A DNA stretch of 64,000 nucleotides, taken from Psychrobacillus sp042944905 (GTDB lineage Bacteria; Bacillota; Bacilli; Bacillales_A; Planococcaceae). The translations under genes and the position numbers were made by a program. Location of the stretch: the NCBI RefSeq assembly GCF_042944905.1, contig NZ_CP168496.1, positions 558,001 to 622,000 on the forward strand, in the 5' to 3' direction. Below are positions 7,874 through 15,998 of the stretch, one piece after another; the stretch's first letter is position 1; each line of letters opens with the position of its first letter. The notes beneath the pieces are model-generated. The model had not been told where the DNA came from. It worked only from the letters and a program-made list of their open reading frames with translations, and did not search any database.

Positions 7874-8632
7874 ATGGGAAGAAGGACAGCAATTGTAGTT
7901 GGTGCAACGGGGTTTACAGGAAGATTATTAGTGAAACAGCTCTGTGAAAGTGAAGAGTATGTCTCTGTTTCTGTTATCGCTAGAAGAGATATTTCTTATA
8001 AGCATCCAAAACTAGAAGTGAAAATAAAAGATTTTGATATGCTAGAAGAAAAAGATTTGGAAATAGCGGAAGATCTTTTTTGCTGTTTAGGAACGACGAT
8101 GAAAATAGCACAAACGAGGAAGAACTTTGAAAAAGTCGATTTAATGTATCCACTGCAAATTGCTTCATTAGCTAAAAAAAGAGGGATACACCATATGCTT
8201 GTTATTTCAGCGGCTGGTGCCAGTATGAAATCTCCGTTTTTTTATAGTAGGATAAAAGCTGGAATGGAGCAGCAGCTTATTGAATTAAACCTTCCGCAGC
8301 TCTCGATTTTTAGACCGTCATTACTCACAGGACATCGAAAGGAATTCCGATTAGGGGAACGCCTTGCAGAGGGTGTCTTTCAATTATTAAATCCCATTTT
8401 AGTCGGACCATTAAAACGATTTCGTTCCATTGATGGAAAACAATTAGCTTATGCAATGATCCATTTTGCTGTTTGGGCAAATAAAAATAAAGTGACGATC
8501 TATAAATCGTTTGATATTTTAAAGGCAAAGCCGGTTATAGAAGTGGAAGAACAACCCATCTCTCGGGAAGAATTGTTTAATTGGGAGAAACGAAAAGATA
8601 TATTTGTTGAAAATGAAGAAATAGACAAATGA
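7874..8632 (+). CDS. NAD(P)-binding oxidoreductase, atypical SDR (HTATIP2/YwnB-like)
   Basis: 252 residues with an N-terminal Rossmann NAD(P) site (VVGATGFTGRLLVKQL, glycine pattern GxxGxxG). A conserved LFCCLGTTMKIAQTR segment and the IFRPSLLTGHRKEFRLGE motif are typical of the NAD(P)-binding proteins annotated as nucleoside-diphosphate-sugar epimerase-like. ATG 7874 is preferred over an upstream in-frame start because AGAGAGGGG precedes it and the Rossmann fold begins right after it. The substrate is unknown. Confidence 0.72.
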   Translation: MGRRTAIVVGATGFTGRLLVKQLCESEEYVSVSVIARRDISYKHPKLEVKIKDFDMLEEKDLEIAEDLFCCLGTTMKIAQTRKNFEKVDLMYPLQIASLAKKRGIHHMLVISAAGASMKSPFFYSRIKAGMEQQLIELNLPQLSIFRPSLLTGHRKEFRLGERLAEGVFQLLNPILVGPLKRFRSIDGKQLAYAMIHFAVWANKNKVTIYKSFDILKAKPVIEVEEQPISREELFNWEKRKDIFVENEEIDK

Positions 8633-8817
8633 AGTAATTTACCGCTAAATAAGTGGATGCATATACTGCATTAATCCGCTAAATCTTTGTGTATTATCAA
8701 ATAATTAAGAAGAAAAGGGTTCTCAGTCAAAAGGATGAACTTTATAAAAGTAACACTTTTTGTCTAAATTAGTCCTTCTTATTTGATACAATTAGGAACG
8801 GATAAAGGAGGTTCTGA

Positions 8818-9384
8818 ATGATGAAAATTCTACTTGTAGACGGAACTATTATCGGCTCAAAAACAGGTGTCATTTTAGAACAAGTGAAAGACTATATAAA
8901 AAATCTAAATATGGGTTATTCATTAGAAATTGTAAATTTATCTAATTATGAACATCAATTCGTAGATGGAAGACCATTTGCCAATTACAACGATGATATG
9001 AAACTGCTAGTAAGTAAATTTGAACAGGCAGACGGTTATATTATCGCCACACCAATTTTCCAAGGATCGATTCCTGGGGTACTAAAGAATATGTTTGATT
9101 TTTTACATCCCAAAACGATGCGATATAAACCAGTATCTATTGTAGCAAACGGCGGAACGTATCAACATCACTTAGTGATTGAAAATCAGCTTAAGCCAAT
9201 TTTGGATTACTTCCGATGCCTAGTCACACCAAACTATGTATACACACTTGCGAGTCATTTTGATAATAATAACGTTATAGTGGATGAAGATGTGCATAAT
9301 CGTCTCCGGGAACTAGCGCGTGTATTCGTACAATACGCGGAAATGAGCAAAATGCTTAGCAAAGAGCCAATTGATACGCATTAA
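8818..9384 (+). CDS. NAD(P)H-dependent FMN reductase
   Basis: 188-residue flavodoxin-like reductase of the SsuE/azoreductase group. It begins with the phosphate-binding strand and loop (KILLVDGTIIGSKTG), has the IIATPIFQGSIPGVLKNMFDFL motif that contacts the flavin, and the SIVANGGTYQHH segment. It presumably reduces FMN or quinones in the cytoplasm. AGGAGG lies 6 bases before the ATG. It is monocistronic with a strong terminator. Confidence 0.82.
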   Translation: MMKILLVDGTIIGSKTGVILEQVKDYIKNLNMGYSLEIVNLSNYEHQFVDGRPFANYNDDMKLLVSKFEQADGYIIATPIFQGSIPGVLKNMFDFLHPKTMRYKPVSIVANGGTYQHHLVIENQLKPILDYFRCLVTPNYVYTLASHFDNNNVIVDEDVHNRLRELARVFVQYAEMSKMLSKEPIDTH

Positions 9385-9390
9385 TTTAGA

Positions 9391-9425
9391 GGATGTCCCC
9401 AGAATGATGGAGACATCCTTTTTTT
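9391..9425 (+). terminator. Terminator of the FMN reductase gene
   Basis: GGATGTC pairs with GACATCC, followed by seven T. Confidence 0.85.
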
Positions 9426-9497
9426 ATTTTTAAATGAATGAACTTTTTAGTCATTCGAATGTCTAATGTATAACAGCAAGCGAAATGGGGTGGCACG

Positions 9498-10013
9498 GTG
9501 GAGGAAGAGGAAGTCGCAAGTAACGCAATAAAACGGGATGAACAGGCTTTTATACAATTAATGCAATTACATAAAGAAGATTTATATAGAACAGCTTTTG
9601 CATTTTTAAAAAATGAACACGATGCAGTCGAAGCAATGCAAGAAGTAACTTTTAGAGCTTATGAAAAAATATATACAGTAAAAGAGCCAAAATATATGAA
9701 AACATGGCTTATTCGAATTATGATGAATTACTGCCAAGATCAATTGAAAAAGAAGAAACGATTTATTTCAAATGAAGTTTTGCAAGAGGCGGGCTATTCA
9801 GTGGATTCTACTATGGAGTTGGAAGAAGCTATAGCATCCTTGACTAGTGACGAGCAACAGTTAATATTTCTGAAATATTTCCAAGGTACAAAGATTAAAG
9901 AAATCGCGGAAATCAAGAAAATTCCAGAAGGAACAGTAAAATCGAGACTCCATACGGCACTAAAGTCATTGAGAAGTTTCCTGGCAGAGAAAGGAGATGT
10001 AGATCATGTATGA
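9498..10013 (+). CDS. ECF-type RNA polymerase sigma factor (SigV-like)
   Basis: 171 residues. Region 2 (HKEDLYRTAFAFLKNEHDAV, then AMQEVTFRAYEK and KTWLIRIMMNYCQD) and region 4 (LKYFQGTKIKEIAEIKKIPE, then GTVKSRLHTALKSLR) are intact. The GTG start at 9498 has GGGGTGG just upstream. The last eight bases overlap the following DUF4179 gene, so the two are translationally coupled. In this arrangement the downstream membrane protein is the anti-sigma factor; the inducing signal, usually envelope stress, is inference. Confidence 0.9.
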   Translation: MEEEEVASNAIKRDEQAFIQLMQLHKEDLYRTAFAFLKNEHDAVEAMQEVTFRAYEKIYTVKEPKYMKTWLIRIMMNYCQDQLKKKKRFISNEVLQEAGYSVDSTMELEEAIASLTSDEQQLIFLKYFQGTKIKEIAEIKKIPEGTVKSRLHTALKSLRSFLAEKGDVDHV

Positions 10014-11313
10014 AAAAGAAGAAGAAATGTTGGACGAATCAAGAAAGCAATTGGAACAAATCGAGATTCCTGACCAACAAATAAAGAATGCAATCCAGCA
10101 AGGTTTGCTCCAGGCAAAAAATAAAAAAAGAAAGCGAAAGAATAAGCTTTGGACTCTTTTAGTTGCTGCTATCCTAATGCTCACCTTCGTGACATCTATT
10201 CGTGTATCACCTGCTTTTGCAAGCGCGATAGCCTCTATACCTGGTATGGAAAGATTTGTTGATTTAATTCAGTTTGATAAAGGATTGGAAGCTATCATTG
10301 AAAATGATTATTATGAGCCAATCGGCATCAGTCAAGTGAAAGACGATATGACATTTACCGTAGATGGGGTTATTTTAGATGAAACTGGAATGGAGATTTT
10401 TTATACACTGGAGGCTCCATTTTCTATTGAAAACATTAGATACGAAGGGGTTGATGTATTAATCGACGGTAAAAGTCTAAGTGATAATGCATCCATTTCT
10501 TATGGGTATAACGGTCAGGAAGAAACAAATCGAATAGAAGAACAATTTAGCTTTAATTTTAAAGAGGCACATCAGTTTGCTTCAAAGCAATTTGAATTGA
10601 AATTTCAATTAAAGAATGAAAAGAAAACGACTTTCGATATTCCATTTACTATTAAAAATGATATTAAAAAAGGGAAAGTCTATTCAGTAAACCAAGAAGT
10701 AAAGATGGATGGTCAAAAGATGTTGGTGAAAGAAATTACCATTTATCCGCTTCGCGTAGCAGTAAATATAGAATTTAATGAACAGAACGATATGGAAATT
10801 TTACAATTTGAAGATATGCGCATTGAGGATGAAAATGGGGAAGTATGGAGTTCTATTCAAAATGGAACAAGTGGTTTTGGCGGAGCAGGGTACAAAGAAA
10901 GAAGCTACTTTCTGCAAAGTAACTATTTTAAAGAACCGAAAAAGCTCTATTTTAAATTTGATAAAGTGCAGGCGCTGCCTAAGGATGAAAGATATTTATT
11001 AGTGGACTTTGAGAAGAAGGAAGTTTTGAAACAGCCATCGGATGGTAAAGTAGAAGTTACAAGTATCAATAGCAATTCAATCGAGGTGAAATACCCTCAA
11101 ATCAAGAAAAATCATATGTATTCTCTTTTTTTTGATGCTGAAAATGTAAATCGAGAAAAAATCGCGATGCCATCAGAAAGTATACATGGGGATGAAAAAT
11201 ACAATTATGCAACTGTTACTTTGGATTCTAAAAACATTATTAATCCAATCAAAATCTATTTTTCTTCATATCCAAATCACTTAGACAGCTCTGTTTCTAT
11301 TCAAATTAAATAA
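10006..11313 (+). CDS. DUF4179 membrane protein, probable anti-sigma factor
   Basis: 435 residues. A charged cytoplasmic N-terminus (about 1-45, ending in a KKRKRKNK cluster) leads to one membrane segment (about 48-66, LWTLLVAAILMLTFVTSI) and a large extracytoplasmic beta-rich region, including the DUF4179 domain beginning IPGMERFVDLIQFDKGLE. This one-pass topology with the sigma gene overlapping upstream is the usual arrangement of ECF sigma and anti-sigma pairs. GAAAGGAGATG inside the sigma gene serves as the ribosome site. No zinc anti-sigma motif is seen. Confidence 0.82.
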   Translation: MYEKEEEMLDESRKQLEQIEIPDQQIKNAIQQGLLQAKNKKRKRKNKLWTLLVAAILMLTFVTSIRVSPAFASAIASIPGMERFVDLIQFDKGLEAIIENDYYEPIGISQVKDDMTFTVDGVILDETGMEIFYTLEAPFSIENIRYEGVDVLIDGKSLSDNASISYGYNGQEETNRIEEQFSFNFKEAHQFASKQFELKFQLKNEKKTTFDIPFTIKNDIKKGKVYSVNQEVKMDGQKMLVKEITIYPLRVAVNIEFNEQNDMEILQFEDMRIEDENGEVWSSIQNGTSGFGGAGYKERSYFLQSNYFKEPKKLYFKFDKVQALPKDERYLLVDFEKKEVLKQPSDGKVEVTSINSNSIEVKYPQIKKNHMYSLFFDAENVNREKIAMPSESIHGDEKYNYATVTLDSKNIINPIKIYFSSYPNHLDSSVSIQIK

Positions 11314-11334
11314 AGTGGCATATTTGTTTTCCAC

Positions 11335-11470
11335 TAAATGGCTAAGGGAGACCAAATGGAGTGAGAAAGCAATCAATTCACTAGTGAGAGCAACCAATGC
11401 ATAAATGAAAGCAACCAATTCATTCACTAGAGCAACCAATTCACATACGGGAGCAATCATTTCTGCGACG
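11335..11470 (-). repeat. 21-bp periodic array, TTGGT type, locus A (inverted)
   Basis: On the plus strand ACC/ATC cores of GCAACCAAT units begin at 11351, 11372, 11393, 11414, 11435 and 11456, exactly 21 bases apart. On the minus strand each unit reads TTGGTTGCT. The flank at 11335-11346 is the reverse complement of GCCATTTAGTGG-like right flanks at other loci. The array is open in one frame and encodes a heptad pattern with repeated LVAL/LVAF, but there is no ribosome site. Confidence 0.88.
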
Positions 11471-11521
11471 ATCTCAGCGAAGGAGTACATAAATCAATAA
11501 AAGCAGATACTTAAAGGAAAT

Positions 11522-11567
11522 AAAGACTCAAACAGTTGTTATAAATAACTTTTGAGTCTTTTTTTAT
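11522..11567 (+). terminator. Terminator downstream of the sigma/anti-sigma pair
   Basis: AAAGACTCAAA pairs with TTTGAGTCTTT and is followed by a T run. It lies about 200 bases beyond the DUF4179 gene, after the repeat array, so the array is probably transcribed in the operon's 3' end. Confidence 0.75.
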
Positions 11568-11655
11568 TTGGTAGTAAGTGGTTAGGCGTTAGCAATTAGC
11601 AAGTATATCAAAATTTTTAGTAATAGATGAGGATCTAGTTACAAATAAATTAGAT

Positions 11656-11687
11656 ATATTTATATATAAATATTTATATATAAATAT
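11656..11687 (+). promoter_or_regulatory. Two overlapping 18-bp palindromes, probable operator of the MFS-PadR operon
   Basis: ATATTTATATATAAATAT occurs perfectly at 11656-11673 and again at 11670-11687. A further imperfect ACATATAAAGATAT follows. It lies 55-86 bases before the MFS gene, whose operon encodes a PadR-family repressor, so auto-repression through this site is plausible (inference). Confidence 0.5.
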
Positions 11688-11741
11688 TTACATATAAAGA
11701 TATTTGAAGTACACTATATTAAAAATAGTGGAGGTTTTTAC

Positions 11742-12950
11742 ATGCAATTACTTCGTGAAAAGGATTTTAGAAATTTATTTACTGGCAGAGTGCTTAGTAT
11801 ATTTGCTGATTCAATCATGTTTTTTTCTTTATTGAAATGGATAGAACTTTACTCAAGCGGTTCTAGTTCTTTTACATGGTTTTACATTGCCTATTATTTA
11901 CCCATGACTATTTTTGCCCTTCCTATTGGAGCTTGGCTAGAGGATAAAACACTTCAAAAAGTTATGGTTTTTTCGGATGGAATACGCGTTTTCATTTTAG
12001 TGTTATTTTTATTGACGATGAGCTTCATCCAAGTAGAATGGACGTATTTGTTATTACTGTTTATTAGTCTATTGGGGTTGTTTTTTGTGCCCGCAAGCCA
12101 GTCATTATTACCGTTTGTTGTAAAACAAGAGGATCGTGCAAAAGCAAATAGTTTATTTCAGTTAGGATTTACGGTTTTACGCATGATTGGCCAAATTTCA
12201 ACTGCAGCACTTATAAAACTTGGAATTCCAATCCCTATTCTATTATTGATTGTTGCTAGTTGTTTATTGTTATCTTTAGTTTTTATTTGGAATGTAAAAC
12301 CATGGTTTCGCAAAGAATCCTCAGAGAAGGTAGGGCAATGGGAAATGATGATGGATGGTATACGCTACATAGCAACTCACCAGACGCTAAAGGCACTTTT
12401 TTTATTGCTTGCCTTTGCAATGCTAATTGTATCGTCTATCGATCTTGTACTAATTTCTTTTTTAACGGAGCGTTTAAAAGTTGGGGTAGAAAATTTGAGT
12501 TTTATAGGAACGTCATCTTTAATAGGTATTATTATAGGAGCGAGTATTACGCCAAAATGGTATCGTAAAATAGATAGAAAAAAACTTATTATTCCATCCC
12601 TTTTTGCTATATGTTTTACACTAGGAGCTCTTCTTTTTATTCAGAATTGGTGGTTTATCCTGCCTTTATTCACGATACAAGGAATAGCTATAGGAGTTTA
12701 TCAAGTTACATTTGTTACATATCTGCAAGATGTGGTTGCAAAAGAAAACTATACGAGAACTTTTAGTTTGTTTCATATGATTACAAGCACAATGGCGTTA
12801 CCTGGGATAATAGTATTTGGGTTATTATTAAATAAAATAGGAACAATGAATTCAATTTTAATGATGGTATGTACCCTATTGCTCTTAGCAATTGTAAGTT
12901 GCTTTACTGTACCTGCTCTTGGCAAAGGAGAAATAAGGAAAACATCATAA
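11742..12950 (+). CDS. MFS transporter, probable drug exporter
   Basis: 402 residues with about 12 hydrophobic segments. The family's loop motif after helix 2 appears as PIGAWLEDKTLQKVMVFSDG, and the sequence LLREKDFRNLFTGRVLSIFADS is typical of MFS_3-type (enterobactin/macrolide exporter-like) proteins. GTGGAGG lies just before the ATG. It is the first gene of an apparent operon with the PadR regulator and the histidine kinase/response regulator. The exported compound is unknown; location next to a Lnr-like module suggests antibiotic resistance. Confidence 0.85.
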   Translation: MQLLREKDFRNLFTGRVLSIFADSIMFFSLLKWIELYSSGSSSFTWFYIAYYLPMTIFALPIGAWLEDKTLQKVMVFSDGIRVFILVLFLLTMSFIQVEWTYLLLLFISLLGLFFVPASQSLLPFVVKQEDRAKANSLFQLGFTVLRMIGQISTAALIKLGIPIPILLLIVASCLLLSLVFIWNVKPWFRKESSEKVGQWEMMMDGIRYIATHQTLKALFLLLAFAMLIVSSIDLVLISFLTERLKVGVENLSFIGTSSLIGIIIGASITPKWYRKIDRKKLIIPSLFAICFTLGALLFIQNWWFILPLFTIQGIAIGVYQVTFVTYLQDVVAKENYTRTFSLFHMITSTMALPGIIVFGLLLNKIGTMNSILMMVCTLLLLAIVSCFTVPALGKGEIRKTS

Positions 12951-12967
12951 AAAAGGAGATGAATAGA

Positions 12968-13648
12968 GTGTCTTTAAAATACGGTATGCTAGGGCTTTTA
13001 AGTAAATGGGAAGCAACAGGTTATGATATTAAAAAAGAATTTGATTCATTTATGAGCATATTTTGGCATACACATCTTTCGCAAATTTATCCTGAGCTAA
13101 GTAAATTAGAAAAAGAAAAACTAATTGAGAGTAGAATGATTCCCCAGGATGGTAAACCAGATAAGAAGTTATACTCAATTACAGATGAGGGAAGGCAAGA
13201 GTTATCCTATTGGTTAGAGACTCCACCTGAATCTCCGAATGTAAAGGACTCCTTTTTAATGCAGACTTTTTTTATGGATAATCTGTCTGCAAAGGAAGTT
13301 ATTTTTCAATTAAAGCATTACCAAAAACAACGTGAAGCTAGGCTAAAAAAATTAAAACATACTTTATATGAAAAATGGCAGCAGATTAAAGAAAATGAAA
13401 AGTTTTCATCACGAATATTAATGAGTTCAGTGGTATTAAAGAGAGGTCTTGAGCAAGAGGAAGAATACATTCTCTGGTGTAAACGAACAATAGAGCTTGT
13501 AGAATCGATGGAGCACTTATGGGATGCTGAAAAGGATAATAAGGTAGCTGCCGTAGAAGAAGTAACTGGCCTTTTTTATCGTTATTTTGAAGTGGAGGAT
13601 GAAGAAGGATTAAAGAACAGATTTAATTCTGGAGATTTTTTAGTATGA
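12968..13648 (+). CDS. PadR-family transcriptional regulator
   Basis: 226 residues. An N-terminal winged helix (SLKYGMLGLLSKWEATGYDI, then SQIYPELSKLEKEKLIESR and KKLYSITDEGRQEL) is followed by a helical C-terminal dimerisation domain (Vir_C-type). The GTG at 12968 is chosen because AAAGGAG lies about 9 bases upstream; longer frames would run into the MFS gene. It starts 17 bases after the MFS stop, and its own stop overlaps the kinase start (ATGA), showing coupling. It probably represses this operon through the palindromes at 11656-11687. Confidence 0.85.
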   Translation: MSLKYGMLGLLSKWEATGYDIKKEFDSFMSIFWHTHLSQIYPELSKLEKEKLIESRMIPQDGKPDKKLYSITDEGRQELSYWLETPPESPNVKDSFLMQTFFMDNLSAKEVIFQLKHYQKQREARLKKLKHTLYEKWQQIKENEKFSSRILMSSVVLKRGLEQEEEYILWCKRTIELVESMEHLWDAEKDNKVAAVEEVTGLFYRYFEVEDEEGLKNRFNSGDFLV

Positions 13649-14733
13649 GACAATTTGCAATGCGCTTTAGTGCATTTACGTTGCTATGGTTGTTTTTCAT
13701 CTTTTTTGCATATAATGAATCTTCTTCTTTGGCATTGATTATTACACTTTTTGCAGCATCATTAACCTTGCATTTTTTTCTTCCTATTGTAAAAAAGCCG
13801 CTTGTTCTTTATTTGTTAGGTCAGTTAATCCTTGTTTTTACGCTATTTTGGACTGACAGTTTTGAATATATGTTACCTCTAATTGCACTAAGTCTACTAG
13901 AAGGTGCATTTCATTTGGAGGAACGACGATTGTGGATGCTTGTTGGTGTAACGCTCTTTTTTGCATTTCCAAGTTTGATATACACACATACATCTTATGC
14001 AATCAGTGGGTTGTTTGTTTTGTTCGGTATTGTCTGTTTATTTCTCAATCGCTATATTAATGAGACAAACGAGAAGCGTGAATTATATGAGGAACTACTT
14101 GGAGAGTATCGAAATTTAAAACGGAACTCTTTACGGCAGGAGGAAGTTGTTCGATTAGAAGAACGTACACGTGTTACCAGAGATATTCACGATTCTGTTG
14201 GACATAAACTGACTGCCCTTTTAATGCAGTTAGAAATGGATTCGATGATAGGAAACTATCCCAATATTGTCGAATTAAAAAAACTAGCAAGAGATAGTTT
14301 AGAAGAAACGAGACATGCTGTTCGTCAGTTAAAGCAAGAAGAAATAACCGGTATACAATCAGTGCTACTGCTTATTCGCAAGCTAGAATCCGAAAGTCAT
14401 CTACTCGTTCGCTTTATTACAGAAAAAGGAGCGCTTTCTATTCCACTCACGAATGAACAGAGTATTACTTTGTACCGCGTGCTTCAAGAAGCACTAACGA
14501 ATGCGATGAAACACGGTGCATCACGGGAAGTTGAAGTGACGCTAAGGCAAACTTCTAATAGAAATTTACAGTTTTTGGTGAGCAATAAAACCTCCAACGC
14601 AATCCCGATTGAATTGGGATTTGGCTTAACTAATATGAAAGCTAGAGTAGAAGAATTAGGAGGAGAACTACGAATCTTACGAACAGAGGAACACTTCCAA
14701 ATTGAAGGATCATTTCCTGTTAAGGAGAATTGA
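13645..14733 (+). CDS. NarL-type sensor histidine kinase (LnrJ/YfiJ-like)
   Basis: 362 residues. About five membrane helices fill residues 1-135 with almost no external loop. A short linker follows, then a HisKA_3 domain with the phosphorylated histidine in RDIHDSVGHKLTALLMQ (near residue 180), then an ATPase domain (LYRVLQEALTNAMKHGASRE, G-box GFGLTNMKARVEELGGEL). The intramembrane-sensing layout and the following response regulator and ABC exporter match the linearmycin-sensing LnrJ group. The start overlaps the PadR stop. Confidence 0.87.
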   Translation: MRQFAMRFSAFTLLWLFFIFFAYNESSSLALIITLFAASLTLHFFLPIVKKPLVLYLLGQLILVFTLFWTDSFEYMLPLIALSLLEGAFHLEERRLWMLVGVTLFFAFPSLIYTHTSYAISGLFVLFGIVCLFLNRYINETNEKRELYEELLGEYRNLKRNSLRQEEVVRLEERTRVTRDIHDSVGHKLTALLMQLEMDSMIGNYPNIVELKKLARDSLEETRHAVRQLKQEEITGIQSVLLLIRKLESESHLLVRFITEKGALSIPLTNEQSITLYRVLQEALTNAMKHGASREVEVTLRQTSNRNLQFLVSNKTSNAIPIELGFGLTNMKARVEELGGELRILRTEEHFQIEGSFPVKEN

Positions 14734-14735
14734 GC

Positions 14736-15371
14736 ATGTCAAAAAAGGTTTTAATAGTAGAGGATCAAGCGATTGTTCGGCAAGGCTTACGTATGATGAT
14801 CGAACAAGATAAAGATTTTACAGTAGTTGCAGAAGCATCTAACGGAAAAGAAGCAATTTTAGCTTTGGAACTAAATGCAATTGAGATAGTTCTACTTGAT
14901 ATTCGGATGCCTGAGATGAATGGTGTGGAAGCAACCAAACGAATAAAGGAGCGCTGGCCTCAAGTAAAAATATTAATATTAACTACCTTTGACGATGATG
15001 AATATGCAATCCAGACATTAAAAGACGGGGCAAGTGGCTTCATGTTAAAAACGGCAGAACCTAATAAACTTATTGCGGCCATCCATAGCATTTCAAATGG
15101 AGGTCTGGTAATAAATGAAGAAGTCGCAGCTAAAATGATGCCACGCCTTCTGCAAAAAAATAGTGAACCAATAGTCGAGCATTCTTTAACAGTAAGAGAG
15201 ATTGATATTTTGAAACTAGTAGGAGAAGGAAAGACGAATAAAGAAATTGCCGGGGCACTTTTTCTATCCATAGGCACGGTAAAAAATTATATAACGAACA
15301 TTTTACAACAGCTAGAACTTCGTGATCGTACTCAGCTAGCGATTTACGCAGTAAAAAATGGTTTCGTTTAA
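14736..15371 (+). CDS. NarL/LuxR-type response regulator (LnrK/YfiK-like)
   Basis: 211 residues. A receiver domain (acid pair in LIVEDQ, phospho-acceptor aspartate in VLLDIRMPEMNG, switch residues TTFDD and K in FMLKTAEP) is followed by a LuxR-type helix-turn-helix (LTVREIDILKLVGEGKTNKE, then IGTVKNYITNILQQL). ATG 14736 is used because AAGGAG is 8 bases upstream; it begins two bases after the kinase stop. It is expected to activate the ABC exporter at 15999-19263. Confidence 0.9.
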   Translation: MSKKVLIVEDQAIVRQGLRMMIEQDKDFTVVAEASNGKEAILALELNAIEIVLLDIRMPEMNGVEATKRIKERWPQVKILILTTFDDDEYAIQTLKDGASGFMLKTAEPNKLIAAIHSISNGGLVINEEVAAKMMPRLLQKNSEPIVEHSLTVREIDILKLVGEGKTNKEIAGALFLSIGTVKNYITNILQQLELRDRTQLAIYAVKNGFV

Positions 15372-15372
15372 T

Positions 15373-15412
15373 AGGAGTTGTCCCAAATTTGTCTTTGGGG
15401 TAACTCCTTTCT
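15373..15412 (+). terminator. Terminator after the response regulator
   Basis: AGGAGTT and TCCCAAA pair with TTTGGGG and AACTCCT, followed by TTTC. It separates the regulatory operon from the ABC exporter operon. Confidence 0.75.
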
Positions 15413-15471
15413 TATGACGAGAGGTCAAATTAAGGACTTTCAATTGTGCATAAGTAAATTTAAAAGTAATC

Positions 15472-15680
15472 TTGCGATTTAGGATGTGTACTTTGCGATT
15501 AGAGTGTGGATCTTGCGATTCGCATATAATTTTGCAAAAAGTTATTCCAAACTTGCGAGTAATGGACAAGATATTGCACATATGCACGGAAATGTTGCGA
15601 GTAGCTCATCCAATCTTGCGAATACGCCAAATAATATTGCGAGTAATGAACACTATGTTGCGAGTAACTCATTTATTGTG
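15472..15680 (+). repeat. 21-bp periodic array, TTGCGAGTA type, second locus
   Basis: TTGC cores begin at 15472, 15493, 15513, 15532, 15553, 15574, 15595, 15616, 15637 and 15658; spacing is 21 except for two slightly shorter units near the start. The second half is recognisably homologous to 2942-3046, with the same order of unit variants. It leads directly into the TTGGT-type array. Confidence 0.87.
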
Positions 15681-15689
15681 ACTCGCATA

Positions 15690-15800
15690 GAGATTACTCT
15701 TTATTATGAGAAATGGTTGCTCTTATGATGGATTTGGTCGCGGTTAGATGTGTAATGGTTGCTCTACGATGCGAATTGGTCTCGCTCTGCCACTTCTTAA
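15690..15800 (+). repeat. 21-bp periodic array, TTGGT type, locus C
   Basis: Four units with cores at 15715 (GGTTGCT), 15736 (GGTCGCG), 15757 (GGTTGCT) and 15778 (GGTCTCG), exactly 21 apart. The left flank TTTATTATGAGAAATGG is identical to that of locus D. The remaining gap to the exporter promoter region (15801-15920) shows nothing recognisable. Confidence 0.87.
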
Positions 15801-15920
15801 CTGTTAATAGATAAAAATTACAGGAAAATTTGTCTGAAGCCTTGCGGATAATTTATACGTTGTATGTAACTTAACGAGTTGCGATTAATTAGAAAACCCA
15901 TTTTCTATTTAGTGACGGAG

Positions 15921-15938
15921 GTCATGTGTGGAAATGAC
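15921..15938 (+). promoter_or_regulatory. Candidate operator upstream of the ABC exporter
   Basis: GTCAT (15921-15925) and ATGAC (15934-15938) form an inverted repeat with an 8-base spacer, about 60 bases before the ATPase start. The position fits a response-regulator binding site; assignment to the adjacent LnrK-like regulator is inference. Confidence 0.4.
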
Positions 15939-15998
15939 TTAAGATAGTAGGGGACAGTTTGTAAATATCATATAGTAATGTGGAAGGGAGAGATCGAT

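Noticed and set aside
11281..11490. Minus-strand frame encoding LVAL/LVAF heptads as a real gene
   Set aside because: No ribosome site upstream, and the frame arises from the 21-base period of the array; similar frames occur at each copy.
15472..15728. Plus-strand frames over the TTGCGAGTA array as genes
   Set aside because: Same reason: periodic non-coding sequence, no ribosome site, two overlapping frames.
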